DNA from: Chloroflexota bacterium
GTDB taxonomy: Bacteria > Chloroflexota > Anaerolineae > B4-G1
Direction of reading: 5' to 3'
DNA length: 41,785 nt
NCBI GenBank assembly: GCA_024232355.1
Contig: JAAEPW010000529.1
Coordinates: forward strand, 1-41,785
In this document: positions 14,779-22,858 of the stretch, in pieces
Numbering within the stretch: position 1 is the stretch's first letter
How the letters are laid out: each line of letters opens with the position of its first letter
The notes under the pieces: model-generated
What the model was told of the DNA's origin: nothing
The model's input: only the letters and a program-made list of their open reading frames with translations
The model's database searches: none
Translations under genes and position numbers: made by a program

Positions 14779-15384
14779 ATGAAACTATTCATTGCCACAC
14801 AGAATCCAGGCAAAATGCGCGAATTCCGGCAATTACTCGCACCGCTACAAGCTGATCTCTGTTTCCCATCCGACCTTGGTCTAGATATTGATGTTGTAGA
14901 GGATGGTGTCACGTATGAGGAGAATGCGCATCTCAAAGCGCTGGCTTATGTGAGTGCCTCTGGTCTGATCACATTCGCCGACGATTCAGGACTTGAGGTA
15001 GATGCTCTAGACGGCGCTCCAGGCATTCGGTCTGCTCGCTACGCTCCCGGACACGACACCGACCGGGTCACAGCATTGCTTACACAACTGCATAACGTCC
15101 CCTGGGAACAACGCACGGCGCGGTTCCGTTGCGTGGTCGTTATTGCTATGCCGACAGGAGAGTTCTATAGCGCCGAGGGAGTATGTGAAGGAGAAATCGC
15201 CTTTGAAGCAACCGGGCAAGGCGGATTTGGCTATGATCCGGTCTTTTACTTGCCCGATCACGACTGTACGATGGCGCAGTTGCCTCAAGATAAAAAGAAT
15301 CGCATCAGCCACCGCGCACGCGCAGTCGAGGCCGCAACGCCCATACTCCACCGCCTCTATGCAGTACATGGTCCCAAATCATAG
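14779..15384 (+). CDS. rdgB: XTP/dITP pyrophosphatase
   Basis: A 201-residue HAM1/RdgB family enzyme that hydrolyses dITP, XTP and similar non-canonical purine nucleotides, keeping them out of DNA and RNA. Family motifs are clear: N-terminal FIATQNPGKMREF (substrate loop), FADDSGLEVDAL with the catalytic Asp, GIRSARYAP, GFGYDPVF near the middle, and the C-terminal SHRARA. Length is normal. The start at 14779 follows an AGGAG 8 nt upstream; an in-frame start at 14731 would add 16 non-conserved residues. It is followed by the peptidase pair on the same strand. Confidence 0.94.
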   Translation: MKLFIATQNPGKMREFRQLLAPLQADLCFPSDLGLDIDVVEDGVTYEENAHLKALAYVSASGLITFADDSGLEVDALDGAPGIRSARYAPGHDTDRVTALLTQLHNVPWEQRTARFRCVVVIAMPTGEFYSAEGVCEGEIAFEATGQGGFGYDPVFYLPDHDCTMAQLPQDKKNRISHRARAVEAATPILHRLYAVHGPKS

Positions 15385-15427
15385 GATAATGGTCAATTTG
15401 GGTCGGTATAAGGGCAATGGACACAAG

Positions 15428-15455
15428 TTGTCATCCCATTTGTTCATGGTATAAT
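15428..15455 (+). promoter_or_regulatory. promoter of the LysM/M23 peptidase genes
   Basis: TTGTCA at 15428-15433 and TATAAT at 15450-15455 are spaced by 16 bp. The start would be near 15462, about 40 nt before the ATG at 15503. A terminator at 17967-17994 closes the unit. Confidence 0.65.
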
Positions 15456-15502
15456 CATGTTGAGGTTGGCAATGATTATTGCATGATCTCAAGGTATGTT
15501 CA

Positions 15503-16726
15503 ATGAAAGATTTAGATCTCCCAATCTCGGCCGAAAGGGAGCGCTATACAATAGCTACTGCCCCTCCAAGTCCACGTCCTTTTATTTTGCGCTTTGTGGC
15601 TTGGTGCATGGTTATTGTGTGGCGCATGAGTGTGGATTGGCGTACCAAACGTCCTTTCCTCACTCGTGCTACAGCACATCTTAGTGTCATCGTTCTCACT
15701 CTAATTACTATTATGCTTAGTGGTGTTGGAATCCCAACACCACGAGCCGCTATTGGCAGGTCGTCTGATGATAGCGATTCCCCACTCCAGATGACATCTC
15801 TCACAGAGCCCGCACCTACCCCACTACCACTCTTGTCACCGTCTGTCAATCAATCGGATGCTGTGGACGCTGACACCGTTGCGCGGCTGCCGATTCCTCA
15901 CACAAACATACCAGATCGATTGCGTGCAGAAATCATCACGTACGTTGTCCAACCTGGTGATACGATTTTCGACGTTGCATCTCGGTTCGAGCTGACCCCA
16001 GAAACAATCGTCTGGAGCAATCGTGAGGTTCTTCAGGACGCACCATGGCTCATCCAGCTAGGGCTTGAGCTTTTTATTCTCCCTGTGGATGGCATACTCC
16101 ACATCGTCCGCGCCGATGATACGGTGGCAAGCATTGCGACCGAATACGACGTAGAATCGGATATCTTGTACAACGAGTGGAACCGGATTGAAGAGGGAGA
16201 CCCGATACACGAGGGGCAATTTTTTGTTGTGCCCAACGGCACGGGAGAAGAAGTGGTTTGGACGCCGCCAGAACCCGAGTACACCACATCCGGGTCATCC
16301 CAATACAGTTACGGCATCTGCAGCGGCGTAGCTTTTACCGGACCTGGCGCCAATGGATGGTTTATCCTCCCGACTGGTAGCTCCCGTGTTTCAGGATGGT
16401 ACTTTCACGATGTACGCAACCCAACGCACATCGGGCTCGATTATGCTTGTAGAATGGGTGATCCACTGTACGCAGCCGACAATGGTGTCGTGACCATCGC
16501 GGGATGGAACGGAGGCTACGGGATTCTGGTCGAGATCAACCACGGCAACGGCTTTATCACCCGATACGGTCACTTTAGTGACCTTATCGTGGGATGTGGG
16601 CAAGCGGTCTACCAAGGTCAATTGTTGGGATACTGTGGCAGCACCGGCTGGTCTTCTGGCGCTCACCTCCACTTTGAGACCCGGTACAACGGCATACCAC
16701 AAGATCCTCAAATTCATCTACCTTAG
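15503..16726 (+). CDS. LysM and M23 (LytM-type) peptidoglycan endopeptidase 1
   Basis: A 407-residue cell-wall protein. A cytoplasmic N-terminus of about 55 residues precedes one membrane helix (about 57-78); a Pro/Ser linker leads to two LysM modules at about 146-194 and 199-244, which bind peptidoglycan. The M23 zinc-endopeptidase domain is at about 285-407, with H309 and D313 (THIGLDYA) and H388/H390 (GAHLHFE) as metal and catalytic residues. It probably cleaves stem-peptide cross-links outside the membrane. Four Cys (C273, C316, C365, C378) fall in the peptidase region and could form disulfides. The start at 15503 has AAGG 8 nt upstream. It is paralogous to the next gene. Confidence 0.9.
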   Translation: MKDLDLPISAERERYTIATAPPSPRPFILRFVAWCMVIVWRMSVDWRTKRPFLTRATAHLSVIVLTLITIMLSGVGIPTPRAAIGRSSDDSDSPLQMTSLTEPAPTPLPLLSPSVNQSDAVDADTVARLPIPHTNIPDRLRAEIITYVVQPGDTIFDVASRFELTPETIVWSNREVLQDAPWLIQLGLELFILPVDGILHIVRADDTVASIATEYDVESDILYNEWNRIEEGDPIHEGQFFVVPNGTGEEVVWTPPEPEYTTSGSSQYSYGICSGVAFTGPGANGWFILPTGSSRVSGWYFHDVRNPTHIGLDYACRMGDPLYAADNGVVTIAGWNGGYGILVEINHGNGFITRYGHFSDLIVGCGQAVYQGQLLGYCGSTGWSSGAHLHFETRYNGIPQDPQIHLP

Positions 16727-16727
16727 G

Positions 16728-16745
16728 TGTTGTTTGGAAACAACA
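16728..16745. promoter_or_regulatory. short palindrome between the two peptidase genes
   Basis: TGTTGTTT and AAACAACA flank a two-base centre. It sits 18 nt before the ATG of the second peptidase. It may be an operator or an mRNA processing hairpin; no T-run follows, so it is not a terminator. Confidence 0.35.
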
Positions 16746-16763
16746 TTACACAGAGCAGGAGAA

Positions 16764-17924
16764 ATGATGAAACGGCTACAACATGATGCCAAAACCCAAA
16801 GTTATGCCCCCGGCTGGTTAGAGCGGGTCATTCCCCGCGTCTTTGCCTGGTTGGCGACTACGATTTATGGATTGACAGGCGATTGGCATAGCTGGCTGCC
16901 ACTGCTCGCACGCACCAGTGCACACCTAGCAGTCGTTGCCGTGACAATTATGGTCGTTGGGTTGAGCAGTGCCGAGTGGACAGCCCAAGCCACCTCTGCC
17001 CTAACCCTTCGTGCTCTACCCGCATCTGCTGGAGATGGGCCAGAAGAAGAACCAACAACCAATGATATATTATTCACACTGAATGGGAAAAACAATGGAT
17101 CGCTCGCCAACAACGCCAACGGCAGCAGAGCGGTCACAAGGCTGGCACAACCGCATACCATTATTCCCGATCGCCCACGCCTTGAGGTCGTTACTTATAC
17201 CGTTCAAGCGGGTGACACAGTCCAGGCTATTGCAAGCTCTTTCAACCTACAGCCCACCACGATCATGTGGGCAGATTCGGCCATCGAGGACGCTCCAGAC
17301 CTGCTGCGGATCGGTCAAGAGGTAACCATCCTGCCCATTGATGGTGTCTACCACCAAGTCGCCGAAGGTGACACCTTGGAATCCATCGCTGAAGCGTACA
17401 AAGTGGAACCTGAGGCAATCACCACTTGCGAGTACAATCCCCCCGAGATCTCTGATAACTTGATCACAGAAGGAATGCACCTCATCGTACCAGGCGGCGA
17501 AAAACCTTACATACCCAAAGTGGTCACCACATACGTGGGGTCTGTGCCTGAAGGCGCACGCGGCACAGGACGATTCCAGTGGCCCGTGCTGGGCACGATT
17601 ACACAGGGATATTGGTATGGACACCGGGCAATTGACGTTGGGGCTCCCACCGGCAGCGCACTCTTGGCAGCCGATGGCGGCTTTATCAGTTTTGCGGGTT
17701 GGACCGATATCGGGTACGGCTACCTCGTCGTGATCGACCACGCCAACGGCTTTGTCACCTACTATGCCCACTTGAGCAATATATACGTCTATACGGGTCA
17801 GGCTGTCGGGCGCGGAGAGGTCATTGGCGCAGTTGGAAACACCGGACGGTCTACCGGGCCACACTTGCACTTTGAAGTGCGCTACTATGGCGCACAACAA
17901 AATCCACGGGCATACTTACCATAG
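16764..17924 (+). CDS. LysM and M23 (LytM-type) peptidoglycan endopeptidase 2
   Basis: A 386-residue paralogue of the preceding gene with the same layout: membrane helix about 52-70, LysM modules about 143-191 and 195-242, and an M23 domain about 270-386. The zinc and catalytic residues are H287, D291 (HRAIDVGA) and H367/H369 (GPHLHFE). The cytoplasmic N-terminus (about 50 residues) is also shared in form (PRVFAWLATTIYGLTGDW). It lacks the four Cys of the first copy. The start is ATG 16764 or 16767, behind an AGGAGA. The gap to gene 1 is 37 nt and contains a short hairpin TGTTGTTTGGAAACAACA, so the two are probably co-transcribed. Confidence 0.9.
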   Translation: MMKRLQHDAKTQSYAPGWLERVIPRVFAWLATTIYGLTGDWHSWLPLLARTSAHLAVVAVTIMVVGLSSAEWTAQATSALTLRALPASAGDGPEEEPTTNDILFTLNGKNNGSLANNANGSRAVTRLAQPHTIIPDRPRLEVVTYTVQAGDTVQAIASSFNLQPTTIMWADSAIEDAPDLLRIGQEVTILPIDGVYHQVAEGDTLESIAEAYKVEPEAITTCEYNPPEISDNLITEGMHLIVPGGEKPYIPKVVTTYVGSVPEGARGTGRFQWPVLGTITQGYWYGHRAIDVGAPTGSALLAADGGFISFAGWTDIGYGYLVVIDHANGFVTYYAHLSNIYVYTGQAVGRGEVIGAVGNTGRSTGPHLHFEVRYYGAQQNPRAYLP

Positions 17925-17966
17925 AGTTTGCGGCTCGAGCTTGTCACAGAATTGAATATTTCAAAC

Positions 17967-17994
17967 AAACAGCCCTCGGGAACGAGGGCTGTTT
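17967..17994. terminator. bidirectional terminator between peptidase 2 and rny
   Basis: A 12-bp perfect stem (AAACAGCCCTCG and its complement) has a GGAA tetraloop. It has A-runs before and T-runs after, so it can stop transcription from both sides. It lies 43 nt past the peptidase stop and 38 nt past the rny stop. Confidence 0.85.
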
Positions 17995-18031
17995 CTGCGA
18001 AACATCTCACTTGGAGCAGCTATTTATCGCT

Positions 18032-19564
18032 TTATTTAGCAAGCCCCTCTGCCCGTACCTCGCGAATCACTGTAACCTTGATCTGTCCCGGATACTCCAT
18101 GCCCTCCTCAATCTTGCTGGCAATATCTTTAGAGAGCCGGATGGTAGCCAAATCGTCAATCTGATCTGGCTTGACGATGATCCGAATTTCGCGACCAGCC
18201 TGAATGGCATAAGACTCGGCAACCCCCTTGAAGGAACTGGCAATCTCCTCCAAAGCATGAATCCGTTTGAGGTAAAGGTCTAAACTCTCACGGCGTGCTC
18301 CTGGCCTAGCACCAGAGATGGCATCAGCCGCCTCAACGATGACTGCCTCGAGAGAAGTTTGCTCTACCTCGTGGTGGTGGGCCTCAATGCAATTTATTAC
18401 CTGTGGCGGAAGTCGATGCCGCCGGCAGATTTCGGCTCCGATGCCTGCATGCGTTCCTTCCGTCTCAAAGTCCACCGCCTTGCCAATATCGTGCAGCAGC
18501 CCTGCCATACGAGCCACTTTGGCGTTGGCCCCAAGCTCTTCGGCCATCATCGCAGCCAGCTTGGCTGACTCGACGGAATGCGCATGCTGATTTTGCCCGT
18601 AACTGGTGCGGAACGCAAGCCGCCCTAGTAGTTTAATGATCTCGGGATGAAGCCCGGGAACACTAGCCTCGTAGGCCGCTCGCTCACCCTCCTCGCGGAC
18701 GGTGCGGTCAACCTCTTTTCGACTATCCGCAACGATCTTTTCAATGCGCGCTGGATGGATACGCCCATCTACCACCAATCGCTCCATAGCCCGGCGAGCA
18801 ACCTCCCGACGCACCGGATCAAAGCAAGAGATCGTAACCGCCTCAGGTGTATCATCGACTACCACATCCACACCCGCGACCTGTTCAAATGCCCGAATGT
18901 TGCGTCCGCCACGACCAATGATACGCCCTTTCATGTCATCAGAAGTCAACGGGACCGAAGAAACCGTTAGCTCGGCAACCTGATCACTTGCCACACGCTG
19001 GATCGCATGAGTAACAATCTTGCGGGCGCGTTCGTCGGCCTCCTCCTTGATTTGAGCCTCTACCTGACGAATCACGCGGGCCATATCCTGCCGGCTTTCT
19101 TCTTCAACAGACACCAGCAGTTCCGCTTTAGCTTCTTCACGGCTCAATCCGGCCACTCGCTCCAATGCAGCCATCTGCTCCTGTTGCATTCGATCTACTT
19201 GATTGCGTTTCTTATCCAGAGCACTCTGACGTTTGTTCAGAGTCTGTTCCCGTTGTTCCAACCGATCCTGGCGCTGATCCACCTTCTCACGTCGTCGCTG
19301 CAAACGCTCTTCCTCTCGTCGCAAGGCCGAGCGCCGCCGCTCTAACTCTTTTTCTGCCGTGTTCCGAATCTCGATCGCTTCATCCTTGGCAGCCAGCACG
19401 ATCTCACTTACTTTCTTTTGCGCCTGATCCAATTGTTGTTCGGCATCCAGTTGTTGCTTTTTGATCGTGTCTTGAACGATATAACGCCGAATCCAAAAAC
19501 CCAGGCCAAACCCGACGGCTACACCCAAGACCGCCGCAATTACTGTCACTACTCCGTCACTCAT
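18032..19564 (-). CDS. rny: ribonuclease Y
   Basis: A 510-residue membrane-bound endoribonuclease that starts mRNA decay. The N-terminal membrane helix is at about 5-26, followed by a long charged coiled coil (about 35-195), a KH RNA-binding domain at about 205-265 with IIGRGGRNI (GxxG at 217-220), and an HD domain with H326/H328-type and HDIGK (H358, D359) residues. The length is normal. The start at 19564 gives the family N-terminus and overlaps the recX stop by 8 nt; a GGGAG ribosome binding site lies within recX. The longer in-frame start at 19633 is not credible. It is the last gene of the recA-recX-rny series. Confidence 0.95.
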   Translation of the reverse strand: MSDGVVTVIAAVLGVAVGFGLGFWIRRYIVQDTIKKQQLDAEQQLDQAQKKVSEIVLAAKDEAIEIRNTAEKELERRRSALRREEERLQRRREKVDQRQDRLEQREQTLNKRQSALDKKRNQVDRMQQEQMAALERVAGLSREEAKAELLVSVEEESRQDMARVIRQVEAQIKEEADERARKIVTHAIQRVASDQVAELTVSSVPLTSDDMKGRIIGRGGRNIRAFEQVAGVDVVVDDTPEAVTISCFDPVRREVARRAMERLVVDGRIHPARIEKIVADSRKEVDRTVREEGERAAYEASVPGLHPEIIKLLGRLAFRTSYGQNQHAHSVESAKLAAMMAEELGANAKVARMAGLLHDIGKAVDFETEGTHAGIGAEICRRHRLPPQVINCIEAHHHEVEQTSLEAVIVEAADAISGARPGARRESLDLYLKRIHALEEIASSFKGVAESYAIQAGREIRIIVKPDQIDDLATIRLSKDIASKIEEGMEYPGQIKVTVIREVRAEGLAK

Positions 19565-20216
19565 TGTCTCCCTCACTTTCGATATCAGATAAAGCCTCGC
19601 GTCGCTCCAACAGCTCGTCAACCAGCGGTCCAATCACCGCATATGAAAAGCCTCGGCGAGCCATGTACGCCCCCAGCTTGCGACGAAAATCACGAGGTTC
19701 GAGATGCATGAAACGCTGCGCACCCTTCTCTACCACCTGACGAGCAGCAGTCTCCACATCAAGATCAGCTAACGCGTTGGCAATGATCGAGTCAGAGATT
19801 CCTTTCCTCTGCAATTCATAGCGCAACGCGCGCTCGCCTCGGGGATTGAATTGCATCCGATTGTCCACCCAAAAGCGGGCAAACTCTCGATCATCCAGCA
19901 ATCCCGCCCGCGTCAGGCGTTCGACCACCATCTCCATAACCTCATCCATTATGTCCTTTTTGCGCAAATTCCGGCGTACTTCAATCTCGCTGCGAGGACG
20001 GTATGATAAAAAGTTGAGCGCACGCTCATAAGCTCGCTCAACTTGGTCCCGAACTTGCAGTTGAGCAATCTCATCATCGCTCAACATTTGCCCCACCTTT
20101 AGGCGAGCCGCCTCAATAGCCGCCAGCCCAAAGACAAATCTTTCATCAATATAAACGTTGACCCGTTCTTTGTTGCGCTTTTGATAACGCAGCGCCGTAA
20201 TCTTTCCTGCCATCAT
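19557..20216 (-). CDS. recX: regulatory protein RecX
   Basis: A 219-residue RecX, a helical-repeat protein that modulates RecA filaments and inhibits recombinase activity. Family features: an N-terminal MAGKITALRYQK-type beta strand, then repeated three-helix units with ALNFLSYRPRSEIEVRRNL and LLDDREFARFWVDNR. It is slightly longer than E. coli RecX. The start is ATG 20216 or 20213. No Shine-Dalgarno is seen, because the codon directly follows the T-tract of a terminator-like hairpin. Its stop overlaps the rny start by 8 nt. Confidence 0.92.
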   Translation of the reverse strand: MMAGKITALRYQKRNKERVNVYIDERFVFGLAAIEAARLKVGQMLSDDEIAQLQVRDQVERAYERALNFLSYRPRSEIEVRRNLRKKDIMDEVMEMVVERLTRAGLLDDREFARFWVDNRMQFNPRGERALRYELQRKGISDSIIANALADLDVETAARQVVEKGAQRFMHLEPRDFRRKLGAYMARRGFSYAVIGPLVDELLERREALSDIESEGDNE

Positions 20217-20617
20217 AAAAACCAAAGCCGTGGCTCTACAAGCCACGGCTGCATACCGCTAACGTTGATCTCGAATTGGAACCAGCAACCCTTTACCCCA
20301 TTAGGGTAGGGTAGCCCTTCTCACAAACACCAGGTACAATGACCTAGTGTAATCGCCATGCTACGGCAGATGCAAATCTCCCTTGTTATACTCTCCGTCT
20401 TTGTCCCAAAGCCCACCCAAACAACTATTCTGCCTCCTCACATCCTTGTAAGGAGCGGTAGATTAGGAAGAGCACCCCGTCTTTCGAACAGGTTCTTTGC
20501 AAAGCAATTCCATGCATTAGAGAAGGAAAAAACTCTTCACCCAACACCTTTACACAAAAGCGTCAGTACTCGAGATCAAACCGTGGCTATTTACGGTCAA
20601 TAAAAAATAAAATGAAT
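20217..20617. other. recA-recX intergenic region
   Basis: No convincing gene or known RNA is seen in this 400-bp gap. It holds the terminator-like hairpin at 20226-20250. A weak minus-strand promoter candidate lies at 20346-20375: TTGCAT (complement of 20370-20375) and TACACT (complement of 20346-20351), 18 bp apart. An open frame on the plus strand (20358-20603) lacks a ribosome binding site and any family likeness. Confidence 0.5.
20226..20250 (-). terminator. terminator/attenuator directly before recX
   Basis: A 10-bp perfect stem AGCCGTGGCT/AGCCACGGCT has a 5-nt loop and is followed on the minus strand by TTGGTTTTT, ending 1 nt before the recX ATG. It would stop most transcripts coming from recA or the intergenic promoter. 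Confidence 0.7.
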
Positions 20618-21661
20618 CTAATCAGCCTCACCTGTCTCCTCAATCGGAGGCTCGACAGGTTCTATAATTTCTTCTGGGACCATCATCTTTCGGATGACGG
20701 CCTCGAGATCATCGGCGACATCGGGGTGGGTGCGCAGGAATTCTTTGGCATTCTCACGTCCCTGTGCCAGGTTATCCCCATCACGATAGTAATACGAACC
20801 CCGCTTCTCCACCACCTCAAACTCTACCGCCATATCCAGCAAGTCTCCTGCCTTGCTAATCCCTTCTTGGTAATTAATGTCGAATTCTGCCACCCGGAAT
20901 GGCGGCGCGATCTTGTTCTTTGTGACCCGTACCCGAGTCCGGTTCCCGATCACCTCTCCCTTGTCTTTGATAGCAGTGATACGCCGGATGTCTATTCGCA
21001 CCGAAGCGTAAAACTTGAGTGCCCGTCCACCAGAGGTAGTTACCGGATTACCAAACATCACCCCGATCTTTTCTCGCAACTGGTTAGTAAAGATCACTGC
21101 CGTGTTCGACTGTTTAATCGCCCCACTCAGTTTGCGCAACGCCTGGCTCATCAAACGAGCCTGGAGACCTGGGTGAGAAGCACCCATCTCCCCCTCGATT
21201 TCGGCCCGGGGAACGAGCGCAGCCACCGAGTCTACTACGATAATGTCCACCGCGCCAGAGCGGATAAGAGTCTCTGCGATCTCTAGCGCCTGCTCGCCGG
21301 TATCCGGCTGGGAGATCAGCAAGTTGTCCACATCGACGCCGCATTTGGCGGCATAGACAGGATCGAGGGCATGCTCCATATCGATAAAGGCAGCCACACC
21401 GCCACGCTTTTGGGCCTCAGCGACGATGTGCTGTGACAGCGTAGTCTTGCCTGAGCCTTCGGGGCCATAGATTTCGGTAACGCGCCCCTTGGGGATGCCG
21501 CCGGCGCCGAGGGCACGGTCAATAGCCAAAGAACCGGTAGGAATGGTCTCAATCTGCAAATGGGATGCCTCTCCCAACCGCATCACCGCACCCTCACCAA
21601 AACGTTTGGTCAGGTTCGCCAATGCAGTGTCTAACGCTTTATCTCGCCCTTTACTCGCCAT
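20618..21661 (-). CDS. recA: recombinase RecA
   Basis: A 347-residue RecA, the strand-exchange recombinase. Walker [10 protein letters not shown] is at 66-74. The Walker B strand [15 protein letters not shown], the conserved [22 protein letters not shown] stretch and the L2-loop segment [16 protein letters not shown] follow. The C-terminus is acidic, as usual. Two ATGs lie 6 nt apart (21667 and 21661); the GGAG at the correct distance (7 nt) supports 21661. It has its own promoter with paired palindromes over the transcription start, a likely SOS control site. Confidence 0.97.
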   Translation of the reverse strand: MASKGRDKALDTALANLTKRFGEGAVMRLGEASHLQIETIPTGSLAIDRALGAGGIPKGRVTEIYGPEGSGKTTLSQHIVAEAQKRGGVAAFIDMEHALDPVYAAKCGVDVDNLLISQPDTGEQALEIAETLIRSGAVDIIVVDSVAALVPRAEIEGEMGASHPGLQARLMSQALRKLSGAIKQSNTAVIFTNQLREKIGVMFGNPVTTSGGRALKFYASVRIDIRRITAIKDKGEVIGNRTRVRVTKNKIAPPFRVAEFDINYQEGISKAGDLLDMAVEFEVVEKRGSYYYRDGDNLAQGRENAKEFLRTHPDVADDLEAVIRKMMVPEEIIEPVEPPIEETGEAD

Positions 21662-21690
21662 TCCCATACTCCATAGTCTATGTTATTGAG

Positions 21691-21720
21691 GGGCGAATTC
21701 GCCCGGTCACGAATTTGACC
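21691..21720. promoter_or_regulatory. two adjacent palindromes at the recA start (candidate LexA-type operator)
   Basis: GGGCGAATTCGCCC at 21691-21704 is a perfect 14-bp palindrome, and GGTCACGAATTTGACC at 21705-21720 is a 5-bp inverted repeat around CGAATT. They abut each other and sit just downstream of the predicted recA -10. Both centre on GAATT. The position suits a repressor; I cannot match them to a LexA motif I know. Confidence 0.5.
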
Positions 21721-21728
21721 ACACATAA

Positions 21729-21757
21729 AGTGTACACCAAACAGTGCAAAAAGGCAA
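21729..21757 (-). promoter_or_regulatory. promoter of recA
   Basis: On the minus strand TTGCCT (complement of 21752-21757) and TACACT (complement of 21729-21734) are 17 bp apart, giving a start near 21722. Confidence 0.55.
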
Positions 21758-21763
21758 ATGAAC

Positions 21764-21792
21764 TTGACCTCCAGCCTGCAATGTGCTAAAGT
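21764..21792 (+). promoter_or_regulatory. promoter of the GNAT gene
   Basis: TTGACC at 21764-21769 and TAAAGT at 21787-21792 are 17 bp apart. The start would be near 21799, 2 nt before the ATG at 21801. Its -35 lies 6 bp from that of the divergent recA promoter. Confidence 0.5.
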
Positions 21793-21800
21793 GATACCCA

Positions 21801-22679
21801 ATGAAAACGAGAATGAGCACCAAAGCGAGAAAGAGCCAGCCGGGTGACTGGCTAGCTATTGAAGAACTCTACCACAGGGCGCGTCACAAGCTACCTCGAC
21901 TGTGGTGGTGGGAAGAACATCTGACAGAGGACTCTTTTATTCTAATCGAGCGCGACGGAATTGTGGCTGGAGCACTCTTTGCCTGGCCCGACGGGTCCCC
22001 CGTAGCGTGGGTTCGGTTGGCCGCTCTGGATGATGGATTGAGAACAAGCGAATGGCTAAACTTGGCACTTCCCCCCGTGCTCGACAGTTTGCGTCGGCGG
22101 GGAACAAAACAGCTGGCCTGGATGGACTATGATGGTTGGGTCGGACCGCATCTCAAAGCGCGGGGATTCAAGCAGCTGACAAAAGTAATCACCCTGGTCA
22201 AGTTTGACCACACGCTGCCCCAAACAGACACTACAAACGCATACATCCGACCCGTGGCCGACGCAGACATTCCCGCAGTCGCGATCGTGGATCAAGCAGC
22301 GTTCACCCCACCTTGGTGGCACAGCGAATCCACCCTGCTGCGAAGGGCCGCCACCGCATCTCACTTTGTCGTGGCAGAGACAGCAAATCAAGTGGTGGGG
22401 TACGCCGAGGGAGACCTACGCCTGCCCGTGGCCCACCTAAACCGCATCGCCGTACAACCCGCCTTCCAGGAACACGGTGTCGGCGGGCTGCTGCTGAACG
22501 ACGCATTGCGCACCTTTTGGAGGCTTGGGGCCGAACGGGTCTCGCTCAATACGCAAATTGATAACCTTAACTCGCAACGACTCTATCGCCGCTTTGGATT
22601 TGGGCCAACGGGAGACAGTGTGACCGCGTGGGAATTAAGTGAATTTCAAAGAAATAAATCTCCCAAACAGATTTTGTGA
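21801..22679 (+). CDS. tandem GNAT-fold N-acetyltransferase
   Basis: A 292-residue protein with two GNAT-like halves. The first (about 15-140) is degenerate. The second (about 147-285) holds the acetyl-CoA motif A, RIAVQPAFQEHGVGGLLLNDAL, with the Q-x-x-G-x-G pattern, and ends in LYRRFGFG, typical of motif B. It probably acetylates a small molecule or a protein amine; the acceptor is not predictable. The promoter places the transcription start about 2 nt before ATG 21801, so translation is leaderless there, or starts at 21813 (MSTKARKS) with a very short leader. It is transcribed divergently from recA. Confidence 0.8.
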   Translation: MKTRMSTKARKSQPGDWLAIEELYHRARHKLPRLWWWEEHLTEDSFILIERDGIVAGALFAWPDGSPVAWVRLAALDDGLRTSEWLNLALPPVLDSLRRRGTKQLAWMDYDGWVGPHLKARGFKQLTKVITLVKFDHTLPQTDTTNAYIRPVADADIPAVAIVDQAAFTPPWWHSESTLLRRAATASHFVVAETANQVVGYAEGDLRLPVAHLNRIAVQPAFQEHGVGGLLLNDALRTFWRLGAERVSLNTQIDNLNSQRLYRRFGFGPTGDSVTAWELSEFQRNKSPKQIL

Positions 22680-22858
22680 TGCAGTCAACGACACCCTGAA
22701 AAGACAGATTATGATGGAATTCCTTGATCTTTTCTGGTTATTTTGTAACTCGCGTGCGATTTACGAGCTTCTCCAGTGTAAATTGGGGGGAAACTAGAAA
22801 CTGGAAAAGCCTAACGCTGCAAGTTGGGCAATAAATTACTCGGCTTTTTGCCATCACC

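Noticed and set aside
20358..20603. Open frame of 81 codons between recA and recX
   Set aside because: No ribosome binding site, no promoter on that strand, and atypical residue composition.
22740..22858. Weak terminator after the PBP gene (AAAAGCC/GGCTTTT)
   Set aside because: The pairing spans a loop of about 35 nt and the T-run is short; not listed.
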